Shown in pieces: positions 52,481 through 61,427 of a stretch of 64,000 bases of DNA; positions within the stretch are counted from its first letter, which is position 1; each line of letters begins with the position of its first letter. Source of the DNA: Motiliproteus sp047633175 (lineage in GTDB: Bacteria; Pseudomonadota; Gammaproteobacteria; Pseudomonadales; Balneatricaceae); assembly GCA_047633175.1 (NCBI GenBank), contig JBLIEQ010000001.1:62001-126000 (forward strand), given 5' to 3'. The notes under the pieces were generated by a model. It was not told where the DNA came from. It did not search any database and saw only the letters and a program-made list of their open reading frames with translations. Made by a program: the position numbers and the translations under genes.

Positions 52481-52510
52481 ATCTCTTTAAACGATGAATA
52501 TTAAAGAGAT
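52481..52510. repeat. Inverted repeat near the tRNA-Ser 3' end
   Basis: ATCTCTTTAA and TTAAAGAGAT, 10-bp arms around ten bases, 10 bp beyond the tRNA 3' end. It may help process or end the tRNA transcript. Confidence 0.5.
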
Positions 52511-52519
52511 CTTAAATAA

Positions 52520-52607
52520 TGGCGGTGGGGGAGGGATTCGAACCCTCGATACCTTGCGGTATACACACTTTCCAGGCGTGCTCCTTCGGCCACTCGGACA
52601 CCCCACC
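52520..52607 (-). tRNA. tRNA-Ser (GGA)
   Basis: 88 nt including encoded CCA. Acceptor GGTGGGG pairs with the CCCCACC arm; T arm GGTTCGAATCC; long variable arm (TATACCGCAAGGTATC) as in serine tRNA; anticodon GGA in the loop CTGGAAA. Confidence 0.96.
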
Positions 52608-52967
52608 AAAACCTTGCTTACACTGCCCTTTCAGGCTTTTAACGAGTACACATAGGGCGCTCGTTAAGTCGTTGTAAACGACGACCTCATATATAGCGTC
52701 GCTTCCGAGCTGGCCACTCGGTAACTTAGCTATATGCCGCTTGTTCTTGCGAACTTCAAACAAAAAGCTTGAGCCTCTTGTTTCCGCCGTTGCTGTCAAA
52801 GCGGACACCCACTTTCCGGGAGCGCGTAATTTAAAGGAATGCTGCCTAAAACGCAAACCCGATAGGCGGTTCTGCGATTAATATATTAAACAAAGCGCAA
52901 CGCATCACACTTAGGCAGAAAAGTCCGGGCGCCGGGAAGAGATCGCCCCCAGACCTAAGCCCTCTTC
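52608..52967. other. Spacer between tRNA-Ser and ftsZ
   Basis: About 360 bp without clear gene. A minus-strand open frame runs through this spacer into the tRNA, but its end is the translated tRNA. An inverted repeat GGGCGCCGGG/CCCGG-like GC segment lies near 52927-52940, close after ftsZ, and might serve as terminator. Confidence 0.4.
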
Positions 52968-54164
52968 TTAGTCCGCCTGGCGGCGAAGAAATGCCGGAAT
53001 ATCTAAGTAGTCCAGATCATCGTCAGCAGCGGCCCTGCCAAGTTCCATCGACGTCTGAACCGGCACTTTAGCCTTGTCAGTCACGCTGCGGGATACTCGG
53101 CCCTTATCTCGATTTACCGTGGGCAGATCAAGCTGATCAAGATCGAGGGAGCCGTCACTCTTGGTCATACGCGGCCTGCTTGAAACCACCTCCATAGGCA
53201 CCGCCTGGTGATCTCCGAGTCCGGTGGCGACGACGGTGACTCGCAGCTCGTCCACCATCTCCGGGTCGATAACCGTGCCTATAACGACCGTGGCATTGTC
53301 AGAGGCAAACTCTTCGATAATATCGCCGACTTCACTGAACTCACCCAGACTCAGATCCAGACCTGCCGTGATGTTAACCAGAATCCCTTTGGCGCCCCGC
53401 AGATCTATATCTTCCAACAACGGACAATTAATAGCGGCCTCGGCGGCATCCCGTGCCCGGTCTTCACCGCGACCCACGCCTGTGCCCATCATCGCCATGC
53501 CCATTTCAGACATCACTGTCTTTACATCCGCAAAGTCGACGTTGATCATACCGGGGCGGATGATCAGATCAGCGATCCCCTGAACAGCCCCTTGCAGCAC
53601 ATTATTGGCTTCTTTAAAGGCGCTGACTAAGCTCGCCCCTGGGCCCAGCACCTTAAGCAGCTTTTCATTGGGAATGATAATTAACGAGTCGACATTTTCG
53701 GCCAGAGCCTTCAAGCCTTCGTCCGCGATCGCCATGCGCCGCTTGCCTTCGAACGGGAAGGGCTTAGTGACCACCGCAACGGTCAGGACACCCATCTCCT
53801 TGGCGATCTCCGCCACGATAGGCGCGCCACCCGTTCCTGTACCACCACCCATGCCTGCGGTGATAAAGACCATATCAGCGCCACTCAGCATCTCGGCGAT
53901 CCGCTCGCGATCTTCCAGCGCCGCCTGACGACCTATATCAGGACAGGCACCCGCTCCCAGCCCCTTAGTCAGTGCATTACCTATATGTAGCACGCGAGCC
54001 TGCGTCAACCGTTGTAACGCCTGTGCATCCGTATTGGCACAGATAAAGTCGACGCCTTCGATATCGCTCGTCAGCATGTGCTGCACGGCATTACCGCCAC
54101 CACCACCGATCCCTATGACTTTAATTACCGCATTCAGTGGCACATGATCAGCCATTTCAAACAT
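52968..54164 (-). CDS. ftsZ: Cell division protein FtsZ
   Basis: 398 aa from ATG 54164 (GGGGAGAGGG site; a TTG six codons earlier is less likely). Tubulin-like GTPase: VIGIGGGGGNAV near the start, the GTP loop GGGTGTGGAP (canonical sequences have GTGTGAAP), T7 loop NVDFADVKTVMSEMG with the catalytic Asp, and the C-terminal FtsA/ZipA-binding peptide DYLDIPAFLRRQAD. All functional segments are intact. It follows ftsA but is succeeded by a tRNA and not by lpxC. Confidence 0.95.
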   Translation of the reverse strand: MFEMADHVPLNAVIKVIGIGGGGGNAVQHMLTSDIEGVDFICANTDAQALQRLTQARVLHIGNALTKGLGAGACPDIGRQAALEDRERIAEMLSGADMVFITAGMGGGTGTGGAPIVAEIAKEMGVLTVAVVTKPFPFEGKRRMAIADEGLKALAENVDSLIIIPNEKLLKVLGPGASLVSAFKEANNVLQGAVQGIADLIIRPGMINVDFADVKTVMSEMGMAMMGTGVGRGEDRARDAAEAAINCPLLEDIDLRGAKGILVNITAGLDLSLGEFSEVGDIIEEFASDNATVVIGTVIDPEMVDELRVTVVATGLGDHQAVPMEVVSSRPRMTKSDGSLDLDQLDLPTVNRDKGRVSRSVTDKAKVPVQTSMELGRAAADDDLDYLDIPAFLRRQAD

Positions 54165-54294
54165 AACCCTCTCCCCTTTCAAAATTGTGCTTGGCTTGCA
54201 TTGGCGCTATTTTAGCAGGGTCTTACCTGACCTTATATGCATCCTTTATTACGAAGCGGTCGCCACGACCTCGCCTTTTCTATTGCGCATGCAT

Positions 54295-55545
54295 TTAAAA
54301 ATTATTCTGCAACCAACCTTTCATTCTGACGAACACGCCCGGTCCTTCCGGGACCTGAACCCGGGGGCGGATACCGTGCTGCCTGCCGCCATTCGTGGGC
54401 AACTCCTTCTCGGCAAACAGCAGCAGTCCGACACCGGTGGCATAGATGGAGCTATGCAGAATATCCTCCAGCCCCTTAACACCCTGAGGCTTGGCCAGCC
54501 TGACCGGCATATGAAAAATCTCTTCGGCCAGTTCCACCGCACCCTCTATCCGCGAGGTACCTCCCGTCAACACCAGCCCGGCAGCCACCAGATCCTCGAA
54601 GCCACTGCGGCGCAGTTCGGCCTGCACCAAGCTGAACAGCTCATCGTAGCGTGGCTCCACCACCTCCGCCAGCGCCTGACAACTCAGGTCCCGGGGCGGA
54701 CGATCGCCGATACTGGGGACCTTAACGATATCTTCGGCACTCGCCAGCTGCGCCAGGGCACAGGCATATTTAATCTTCAGCTCTTCGGCATGGGCGGTGG
54801 GCGTGCGCAGCGCCATCGCTATATCGCTGGTCACCTGATCGCCGGCGATCGGAATAACGGCGGTATGACAAATGGCTCCTCCGGTGAAGATGGCGATATC
54901 GGTCGTTCCGCCACCGATATCCACCATGCACACGCCCAGCTCTTTTTCATCGTCGGTCAGCACCGCATAGCTGGAGGCAACCTGCTCCAATACCATCGAA
55001 TCAACCTCCAACCCACAACGCTGAACGCACTTGTCGATATTCTGGGCGGCATTACTGGCGCAGGTAACCAGATGCACCTTGGCTTCCAGGCGTACCCCAG
55101 ACATCCCCAGCGGCTCTTTGATCCCCTCTTCATTATCGATCACGTACTCCTGTGGCAGGATATGCAGGATCTTGTGATCCGCCGGAATCGCTACGGCGCG
55201 TGCGGCATCGATTACCCGATCGAGATCCTGCTCGATCACCTCCCGGTCATGGATAGCGACGATGCCGTGCGAATTCAGGGAATTAATATGGCTGCCAGAG
55301 ATACCCACAGTGACTGAGTGAATTTTACAGCCGGCCATCAACTCGGCCTCCTCCACGGCGCGCTGAATCGAGAGCACGGTGGATTCGATATTAACCACCA
55401 CACCTTTTTTCATTCCTCGCGAGGGGTGCGAACCGATGCCAACCACCCTGATAGTGCCGCCAGGGTCTACCTCAGCTACCAGCGCTACCACTTTGGAGGT
55501 GCCTATATCCAGGGCGACGATCATCGCGTTCTCGGTGTTAAGCAT
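54295..55545 (-). CDS. ftsA: Cell division protein FtsA
   Basis: 416 aa actin-like protein: MIVALDIGTSKVVALVAEV phosphate 1, VCMVDIGGGTTDIAIF phosphate 2, GLVLTGGTSRIEG adenosine motif, and a C-terminal amphipathic helix (VFVRMKGWLQNNF) for membrane binding. FtsA anchors FtsZ filaments to the membrane. The usual upstream neighbour ftsQ is missing; instead an AT-rich spacer of about 560 bp separates it from the divergent prkA. The Shine-Dalgarno site ahead of 55545 is weak. Confidence 0.95.
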   Translation of the reverse strand: MLNTENAMIVALDIGTSKVVALVAEVDPGGTIRVVGIGSHPSRGMKKGVVVNIESTVLSIQRAVEEAELMAGCKIHSVTVGISGSHINSLNSHGIVAIHDREVIEQDLDRVIDAARAVAIPADHKILHILPQEYVIDNEEGIKEPLGMSGVRLEAKVHLVTCASNAAQNIDKCVQRCGLEVDSMVLEQVASSYAVLTDDEKELGVCMVDIGGGTTDIAIFTGGAICHTAVIPIAGDQVTSDIAMALRTPTAHAEELKIKYACALAQLASAEDIVKVPSIGDRPPRDLSCQALAEVVEPRYDELFSLVQAELRRSGFEDLVAAGLVLTGGTSRIEGAVELAEEIFHMPVRLAKPQGVKGLEDILHSSIYATGVGLLLFAEKELPTNGGRQHGIRPRVQVPEGPGVFVRMKGWLQNNF

Positions 55546-56107
55546 CCTGTTTCACACAGCCCCATTAACAATAAATAACGTATTTCACGATTGCTTCAGC
55601 CTTAAGCAACCAATCCTAAAGCACAGCAAAACAACAATCCAACGTTATACTTACAACCGATCACATTTTAAAATATTAATTACAAAGCACTATGACTGAT
55701 TTTATTAAAAAAAACCTTCATTAATGCTATCGGCAGCTTAATGCTGCCCTTAAATTAAAATAGATATTAATTTTCCCAGCATCCATGCAACGCCTTTGAA
55801 CCTGTGTGCGGAGCCCGCAGTGACGGCGATCCCTGCGTATTAGAAACCTGCTTCGACAGGCGCCTATTTACCTACACGCTCTCATCCGCGCACTGTAATA
55901 TTTTCATAACTTTCGTCATCACAAACCCCCGGCCCTGCTTCGCCGTCGTAGTTTCAGAACAGCTGCGCCACCTCTTAACCTTCTATCAGCAACTATACTT
56001 AACTGTAACCCGCCTTAACGATAACCGAGACACTGAGCACTATCCCATGAAACAGGTCACCGGGGCATGTTATGTAACTCGGCCGACTGCGATAAAAGGT
56101 ACGTGAC
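55546..56107. other. AT-rich divergent spacer between ftsA and prkA
   Basis: About 562 bp. Very AT-rich from 55570 to 55790, with a small hairpin GGCAGC-TTAAT-GCTGCC (55732-55748). Open frames are unconvincing. It must carry promoters for ftsA and for prkA. Confidence 0.5.
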
Positions 56108-58033
56108 ATGAGTATATTTGCGAATTTTAAGACCCGGTATGAAGCAACCCAGCGAGAGGAGATGTCACTCCAGCATTACCTCGACCTCTGTAAGCAGAAC
56201 CCCGACGCATACGCCAGCGCCTCCGAGCGTATCCTTAAAGCGATCGGCGAACCAGAGCTGGTTGATACCGGTCGCGATCAGCGCTTGAGCCGGATATTCT
56301 CCAATAAACTCATCAAGCGTTACCCCTCGTTCAGCGAGGAATTTTATGGCATGGAGGAGGCGATCGAGCAGATCGTCTCCTACTTCACGCACGCCGCTCA
56401 AGGCCTGGAGGAGAAAAAACAGATCCTGTACCTCCTCGGACCTGTGGGAGGCGGCAAGTCATCCCTAGCCGAGCGCCTCAAAGAGCTGATACAGAGAATC
56501 CCTTTTTACGCGATCAAAGGCTCGCCTATTAACGAATCACCGCTGGGGTTGTTTAATCCCGCAGAGGACGGTTCTATTCTTGAGGAGGAGTACGGCATCC
56601 CGCGCCGCTATCTCAAAGGGGCGATGTCACCCTGGGTGGTTAAACGGCTGCATGAGTATGGCGGTGATCCCACCCTGTTCAGGGTGGTTAAACTCTACCC
56701 CTCGATCCCCAATCAGATCGCGATCTCCAAGACCGAGCCTGGCGATGAGAACAACCAGGACATCTCTGCCCTGGTCGGCAAGGTCGATATCCGGATGCTC
56801 GAGGAGTTTGCCCAGCACGATCCCGATGCATACAGCTTTTCCGGCGGCCTGTGCAAGGCTAACCAGGGCATCATGGAGTTTGTAGAGATGTTTAAAGCGC
56901 CCATCAAGGTACTCCATCCGCTGCTGACCGCCACCCAGGAGGGTAATTACAACGGCACCGAGGGGATGGGGTCTATCCCGTTTGAAGGCATCATCCTGGC
57001 CCACTCCAACGAGTCCGAGTGGCAGACGTTTAAGAACAGTAAGACCAACGAGGCCTTTATAGACCGGGTCTATATCGTCAAGGTGCCCTATTGCACCAGG
57101 GTTTCTGAAGAGATCCACATCTACGAAAAGCTGCTGGAGAACAGTTCATTAAATAAAGCACCCTGCGCTCCGGACACCCTCAGGATGCTGGCCCAGTTCA
57201 CGGTACTGTCACGCATCATCGTTCCGGAAAACTCTAATGTCTTCTCCAAGATGCGGGTCTACGATGGCGAGAATCTCAAGGACACCGATCCCAAGGCTAA
57301 ATCCATCCAAGAATACCACGATAATGCCGGCGTAAATGAGGGCATGGAGGGTCTCTCGACCCGTTTCGCGTTCAAGATCCTGTCCAAGGTGTTCAACTTC
57401 GATTCGAGCGAGATTGCCGCCAACCCCGTGCACCTTCTCTATGTCCTGGAAAAAGAGGTTGCGCAACAGCAGTTCCCGCAGGAGATCCAGGAGCGCTACA
57501 TCGGCTATATTAAAGAGTTCCTGGCCCCTAAATATATCGAGTCCCTGGGCAAGGAGATTCAGACCGCGTATCTGGAATCTTATTCAGAATATGGACAGAA
57601 CATCTTTGATCGTTACGTCACCTACGCCGACTTCTGGATTCAAGATCAGGAATACCGTGATCCCGAAACCGGAGATATCCTCAACCGCGAGGCGATCAAC
57701 GAAGAACTGGAGAAGATCGAAAAACCCGCCGGAATCAGTAATCCCAAAGATTTCCGCCATGAGATCGTCAATTTCGTGCTCCGGGCCAGAGCCAGCAATA
57801 AAGGCAAGAATCCCAGCTGGCTCAGTTACGAGAAGATGCGCGCAGTGATCGAGAAGAAGATGTTCAGCAACACCGAAGATCTACTGCCGGTGATCTCCTT
57901 TAACGCCAAAGCCTCCTCTGATGATCACAACAAGCATGCCGAATTCGTCAAGCGGATGATCGATCGCGGTTATACCGAGAAACAGGTACGCCTGCTGTCC
58001 GAATGGTATATCCGCGTGCGTAAATCACAGTAA
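56108..58033 (+). CDS. prkA: PrkA family serine protein kinase (YeaG)
   Basis: 641 aa, full length. AAA-type N-terminal part with Walker A GPVGGGKSSLAERLK near residue 113, and the PrkA C-terminal kinase-like part. Enterobacterial YeaG works with YeaH in stress and nutrient responses (nitrogen starvation, stationary phase). ATG with a weak site; 24 bp before the next gene. Confidence 0.94.
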   Translation: MSIFANFKTRYEATQREEMSLQHYLDLCKQNPDAYASASERILKAIGEPELVDTGRDQRLSRIFSNKLIKRYPSFSEEFYGMEEAIEQIVSYFTHAAQGLEEKKQILYLLGPVGGGKSSLAERLKELIQRIPFYAIKGSPINESPLGLFNPAEDGSILEEEYGIPRRYLKGAMSPWVVKRLHEYGGDPTLFRVVKLYPSIPNQIAISKTEPGDENNQDISALVGKVDIRMLEEFAQHDPDAYSFSGGLCKANQGIMEFVEMFKAPIKVLHPLLTATQEGNYNGTEGMGSIPFEGIILAHSNESEWQTFKNSKTNEAFIDRVYIVKVPYCTRVSEEIHIYEKLLENSSLNKAPCAPDTLRMLAQFTVLSRIIVPENSNVFSKMRVYDGENLKDTDPKAKSIQEYHDNAGVNEGMEGLSTRFAFKILSKVFNFDSSEIAANPVHLLYVLEKEVAQQQFPQEIQERYIGYIKEFLAPKYIESLGKEIQTAYLESYSEYGQNIFDRYVTYADFWIQDQEYRDPETGDILNREAINEELEKIEKPAGISNPKDFRHEIVNFVLRARASNKGKNPSWLSYEKMRAVIEKKMFSNTEDLLPVISFNAKASSDDHNKHAEFVKRMIDRGYTEKQVRLLSEWYIRVRKSQ

Positions 58034-58057
58034 CCACCTGCGCAGCTGAGGAAGGGT

Positions 58058-59329
58058 ATGAGCTATATTATCGACCGTCGCCTGAACGGCAAAAACAAGA
58101 GTTCGGTCAACCGGCAACGATTCCTGCGCCGCTACCAGAAACATATCCGCAAGGCGGTGCAGGATTCGGTCAAGCAGCGCTCCATTACAGACCTTGATAG
58201 TGGCTCGGAGATTACGATCCCCAAGGGAGATATCTCTGAGCCCTTATTTCACCACGGCAGTGGCGGCATCAACACCCAGGTATATCCCGGCAACAGAGAC
58301 TTTGTCCCTGGCGATCAGATCGAACGTCCTCAGGGGGGCGCAAGCGGCTCTGGCAGCGGCGCCAGCAACTCCGGAGAGGGGGACGATGAATTCAGTTTCC
58401 AGCTCAACCGCGACGAGTTTATGGAGTATCTGTTCGAGGACCTGGAGCTTCCCAATATGGTCAAGAAACAGCTCCATGAGGGGGGCGACTACAGACTGAC
58501 CCAGGCGGGCTTCACCAACCAGGGAAATCCCGAACGGCTCAATATAGTACGCTCACTACGCAGCGCACACGCCCGTCGTATCGCCCTCTCGGGAAGCAGC
58601 CGACGGTTGATACGCGAGCTGCTTAAAGAACAGCAGACGCTGCAACTCGAACCTGAATCCGCTCCCCGCACTCTGCGCCTGACAGAGATCGAACAGGAAC
58701 TGATCAGCCTGCGTGCCAGGCTCAGCAAGCTCCCCTTTCTCGATACGTTTGACCTGAAATACAACAATCTGATCCGTATCCCTGTGCCTAGCTCCAAGGC
58801 GGTGATGTTTTGCGTGATGGATGTTTCCGGCTCTATGACCCAGTCGGTCAAGGATGTCGCCAAACGTTTCTTTCTGCTGCTGTACCTGTTTTTGAAACGC
58901 TCCTATAAACAGATCGATGTGATCTTTATCCGCCACCACACCCAGGCCAAGGAGGTCGACGAGGAGGAGTTCTTTTACTCCCGGGAAACCGGCGGCACTA
59001 TCGTTTCCAGCGCTATATCCATGACCGCTGACATCATCGCCGAACGCTATCCCGCCTCGCAATGGAACATCTACATCGCCCAGGCTTCAGATGGGGATAA
59101 CTGGGATGGTGATTCAGAGGCCTGCCGCGAGCTCTTACTTAACAGGATAATGCCGCTGGTACAGTATTTTGCCTACGTCGAAATCACCACCGGCGAGCAC
59201 CAGAACCTTTGGCTACAATACGAGAAGATACGTGCAGCTCATCCTGACTATTTCGCGATGGCAAAGATCGAGGACACCGCCGATATCTATCCGGTATTTC
59301 GTCAGCTATTCGCGCGCCGTGAGGTATAG
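58058..59329 (+). CDS. yeaH: YeaH/YhbH family protein (UPF0229)
   Basis: 423 aa. A Gly/Ser-rich linker (ASGSGSGASNSGEGDDE, about 95-115) precedes a von Willebrand A-like domain with the metal site MDVSGSMTQSVKD near residue 255. GAGGAAGGG before the ATG. Encoded between prkA and spoVR as in many proteobacteria; the three act as one stress-response unit. Confidence 0.93.
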   Translation: MSYIIDRRLNGKNKSSVNRQRFLRRYQKHIRKAVQDSVKQRSITDLDSGSEITIPKGDISEPLFHHGSGGINTQVYPGNRDFVPGDQIERPQGGASGSGSGASNSGEGDDEFSFQLNRDEFMEYLFEDLELPNMVKKQLHEGGDYRLTQAGFTNQGNPERLNIVRSLRSAHARRIALSGSSRRLIRELLKEQQTLQLEPESAPRTLRLTEIEQELISLRARLSKLPFLDTFDLKYNNLIRIPVPSSKAVMFCVMDVSGSMTQSVKDVAKRFFLLLYLFLKRSYKQIDVIFIRHHTQAKEVDEEEFFYSRETGGTIVSSAISMTADIIAERYPASQWNIYIAQASDGDNWDGDSEACRELLLNRIMPLVQYFAYVEITTGEHQNLWLQYEKIRAAHPDYFAMAKIEDTADIYPVFRQLFARREV

Positions 59330-59424
59330 GTCAACTACTCTCCTCTAGAGGGAACGACCAACCCACAGACGCCCGATTATCACTCCCAAGCTTTACCTTC
59401 CTATATCTACATTGCGAGGCCGAT

Positions 59425-60945
59425 ATGAATGCTAAAAAACCTATATCGACCGGTTCTGAATGGACCTTTGACCTGCTGCGGCAGTACGACCAGGAGATCG
59501 CCAAGTCGGCGCAAAAATTTGGCCTTGACACCTATCCCAATCAGATCGAGGTAATTTCCTCCGAACAGATGATGGATGCCTATGCCTCGGTGGGGATGCC
59601 GCTCAACTACAACCACTGGTCATTCGGCAAACAATTTTTGAGCACCCAACAGAACTACCAGCGCGGGCATATGGGGCTGGCCTACGAAATCGTTATCAAC
59701 TCCTCGCCCGCCATCGCTTATCTGATGGAGGAGAACACCATCTGCATGCAGGCCCTGGTCATCGCCCACGCCTGCTACGGACATAACTCATTCTTTAAAG
59801 GAAATTATCTGTTCCGGACCTGGACCAACGCCAGCGCTATCATCGACTATCTGTTATTTGCAAAACGGTACATTGCCGAGTGTGAGGAGCGCCACGGTAT
59901 CGAAGAGGTAGAGACCCTACTTGACTCCTGCCATGCGCTGATGAATTACGGGGTTAACCGCTATAAACGCCCCAGTCCGATCTCCGCCGAGGAGGAGAAC
60001 AAACGCCAGCAAACCCGCTCGGACATCCTCCAGCAGCAGGTCAATAAACTCTGGGACACAATTCCAAAACCAGCAGACGGCAAGGATAGAAGAAAACAAC
60101 ACCGCCGTTTCCCTAAGGAACCGGAAGAGAACATCCTCTATTTTTTAGAGAAAAACGCGCCCTTGCTAGAATCCTGGCAGCGTGAAATTATCCGCATCGT
60201 GCGCAAGATTGCCCAATATTTTTATCCACAAAAACAGACTCAGGTAATGAACGAAGGCTGGGCCTGTTTCTGGCACTACACCTTGCTGCACGATCTCTAT
60301 GATCAGGGGCTGGTCAACGACGGCTTCATGATGGAGTTTTTACATTCGCACTCCAGCGTCGTCTATCAACCGGCGTTCGACAGCCCCCATTTTAACGGTA
60401 TTAATCCCTATACGTTGGGCTACAGCATGATGCAGGATATCCGCCGCATCTGCGAGCACCCCAGCGAAGAGGACAGGGAATGGTTTCCGGAGATCGCCGG
60501 CTCCGACTGGCAACAGACGCTCGACGATGCGATGCGTAACTATAAGGATGAGAGCTTTATCCAGCAGTTTCTCTCCCCAAAACTGATGCGCGACCTGCAC
60601 CTGTTCAGCATCGTCGATAACGAAAAAAACAAGCACCTGCGGGTAGCCGCGATCCATAATCGGGAGGGTTATCACCAAATTCGCCGGGACCTGGCTGAAC
60701 AGTACAACCTCGGCTCTCGTGAGCCCAATATCCAGGTATGGGATGTCAATGTCCGGGGCGATCGCTCCCTGACCTTACGCCACTTTCAACACAATGAGCG
60801 TCCACTTGGCGACAGTACCACCGAGATGCTCAAACATCTGCACCGGTTATGGCGGTTTGATGTGCATCTCGAATCGATGCGCGATACTGAGCTAATTAAG
60901 TCCGAGCACTGCCCGCCGCGTGTCACTAAAACCCAGCTCGTCTGA
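59425..60945 (+). CDS. spoVR: SpoVR family protein
   Basis: 506 aa, full length. Typical family words are YPNQIEVISSEQMMDAYASVGMP, YNHWSFGKQF and NEGWACFWHYTLLHDLYDQG with conserved His residues. Biochemical role unknown; in other proteobacteria it forms an operon with prkA and yeaH. It begins 95 bp after yeaH. Confidence 0.94.
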   Translation: MNAKKPISTGSEWTFDLLRQYDQEIAKSAQKFGLDTYPNQIEVISSEQMMDAYASVGMPLNYNHWSFGKQFLSTQQNYQRGHMGLAYEIVINSSPAIAYLMEENTICMQALVIAHACYGHNSFFKGNYLFRTWTNASAIIDYLLFAKRYIAECEERHGIEEVETLLDSCHALMNYGVNRYKRPSPISAEEENKRQQTRSDILQQQVNKLWDTIPKPADGKDRRKQHRRFPKEPEENILYFLEKNAPLLESWQREIIRIVRKIAQYFYPQKQTQVMNEGWACFWHYTLLHDLYDQGLVNDGFMMEFLHSHSSVVYQPAFDSPHFNGINPYTLGYSMMQDIRRICEHPSEEDREWFPEIAGSDWQQTLDDAMRNYKDESFIQQFLSPKLMRDLHLFSIVDNEKNKHLRVAAIHNREGYHQIRRDLAEQYNLGSREPNIQVWDVNVRGDRSLTLRHFQHNERPLGDSTTEMLKHLHRLWRFDVHLESMRDTELIKSEHCPPRVTKTQLV

Positions 60946-60966
60946 AGCAGTGCAGCCTGGATCAGG

Positions 60967-61341
60967 CTACTTTCTACCCACAAAATGCCGACCCACAATA
61001 CTCCTGGCCGCCAGGCGTGCCACGGCATAACCCAGACAGACCCCCAAGCCGTTAGCGGCCAGATCCAGCCATTCGCCGTAACGATTGACGTGGGGCTGGA
61101 TCAATTCTATCGCGCCACTCCAACCGAACAACAGCAGACCCAGCAGCAACAAGTGCCTGGGGTTACGCAACGCACTGGGAAACATCAACGACGCATAGGC
61201 CAGCAAATGGTGCGTCTTGTCACTGCCGGGTACCGAGGGAAGGGACTCGGCGGGCCATAATGACAGCACGCTGATCACCAGCAGATTGAAAAGCGTTATG
61301 GGGAGCCAGTGGCGCTGTATAAAAAGAAGAATGTTTAACAT
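60967..61341 (-). CDS. VanZ-like small membrane protein
   Basis: 124 aa with three to four membrane segments. The VanZ-like core is recognisable: LPSVPGSDKTHHLLAYASLMF and ELIQPHVNRYGEWLDLAANGLGVCLGY. The role is unknown; the name comes from a resistance accessory gene but gives no hint here. It is convergent with spoVR and lies 3' of aceF on the same strand. Confidence 0.8.
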   Translation of the reverse strand: MLNILLFIQRHWLPITLFNLLVISVLSLWPAESLPSVPGSDKTHHLLAYASLMFPSALRNPRHLLLLGLLLFGWSGAIELIQPHVNRYGEWLDLAANGLGVCLGYAVARLAARSIVGRHFVGRK

Positions 61342-61377
61342 GAGATCCTTAACGTTAGAGGATTGAGGCCCGCAAAT

Positions 61378-61412
61378 AAAAACGCCCGCGCTGTTTCCAG
61401 CGCGGGCGTTTT
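61378..61412 (-). terminator. Strong intrinsic terminator of aceF
   Basis: Stem of 15 bp (AAAACGCCCGCGCTG with its exact complement) around TTTC; A and T runs on both sides allow it to work in either direction. It follows the aceF stop by 15 bp. Confidence 0.94.
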
Positions 61413-61427
61413 ATAGGCTAACCGAGG

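Noticed and set aside
52312..52497. 61-codon plus-strand frame after tetR
   Set aside because: No ribosome site, low-complexity Thr/Ser/Pro end, no recognisable family.
52512..52856. Minus-strand frame of 114 codons ending GVSEWPKEHAWKV...EGSNPSPT
   Set aside because: Its 3' half is the translated tRNA-Ser gene, a well-known false protein. The 5' half has no support beyond an open frame.
55804..56106. 100-codon plus-strand frame before prkA
   Set aside because: No ribosome site and Cys/Thr-rich random-looking composition in a promoter-bearing spacer.
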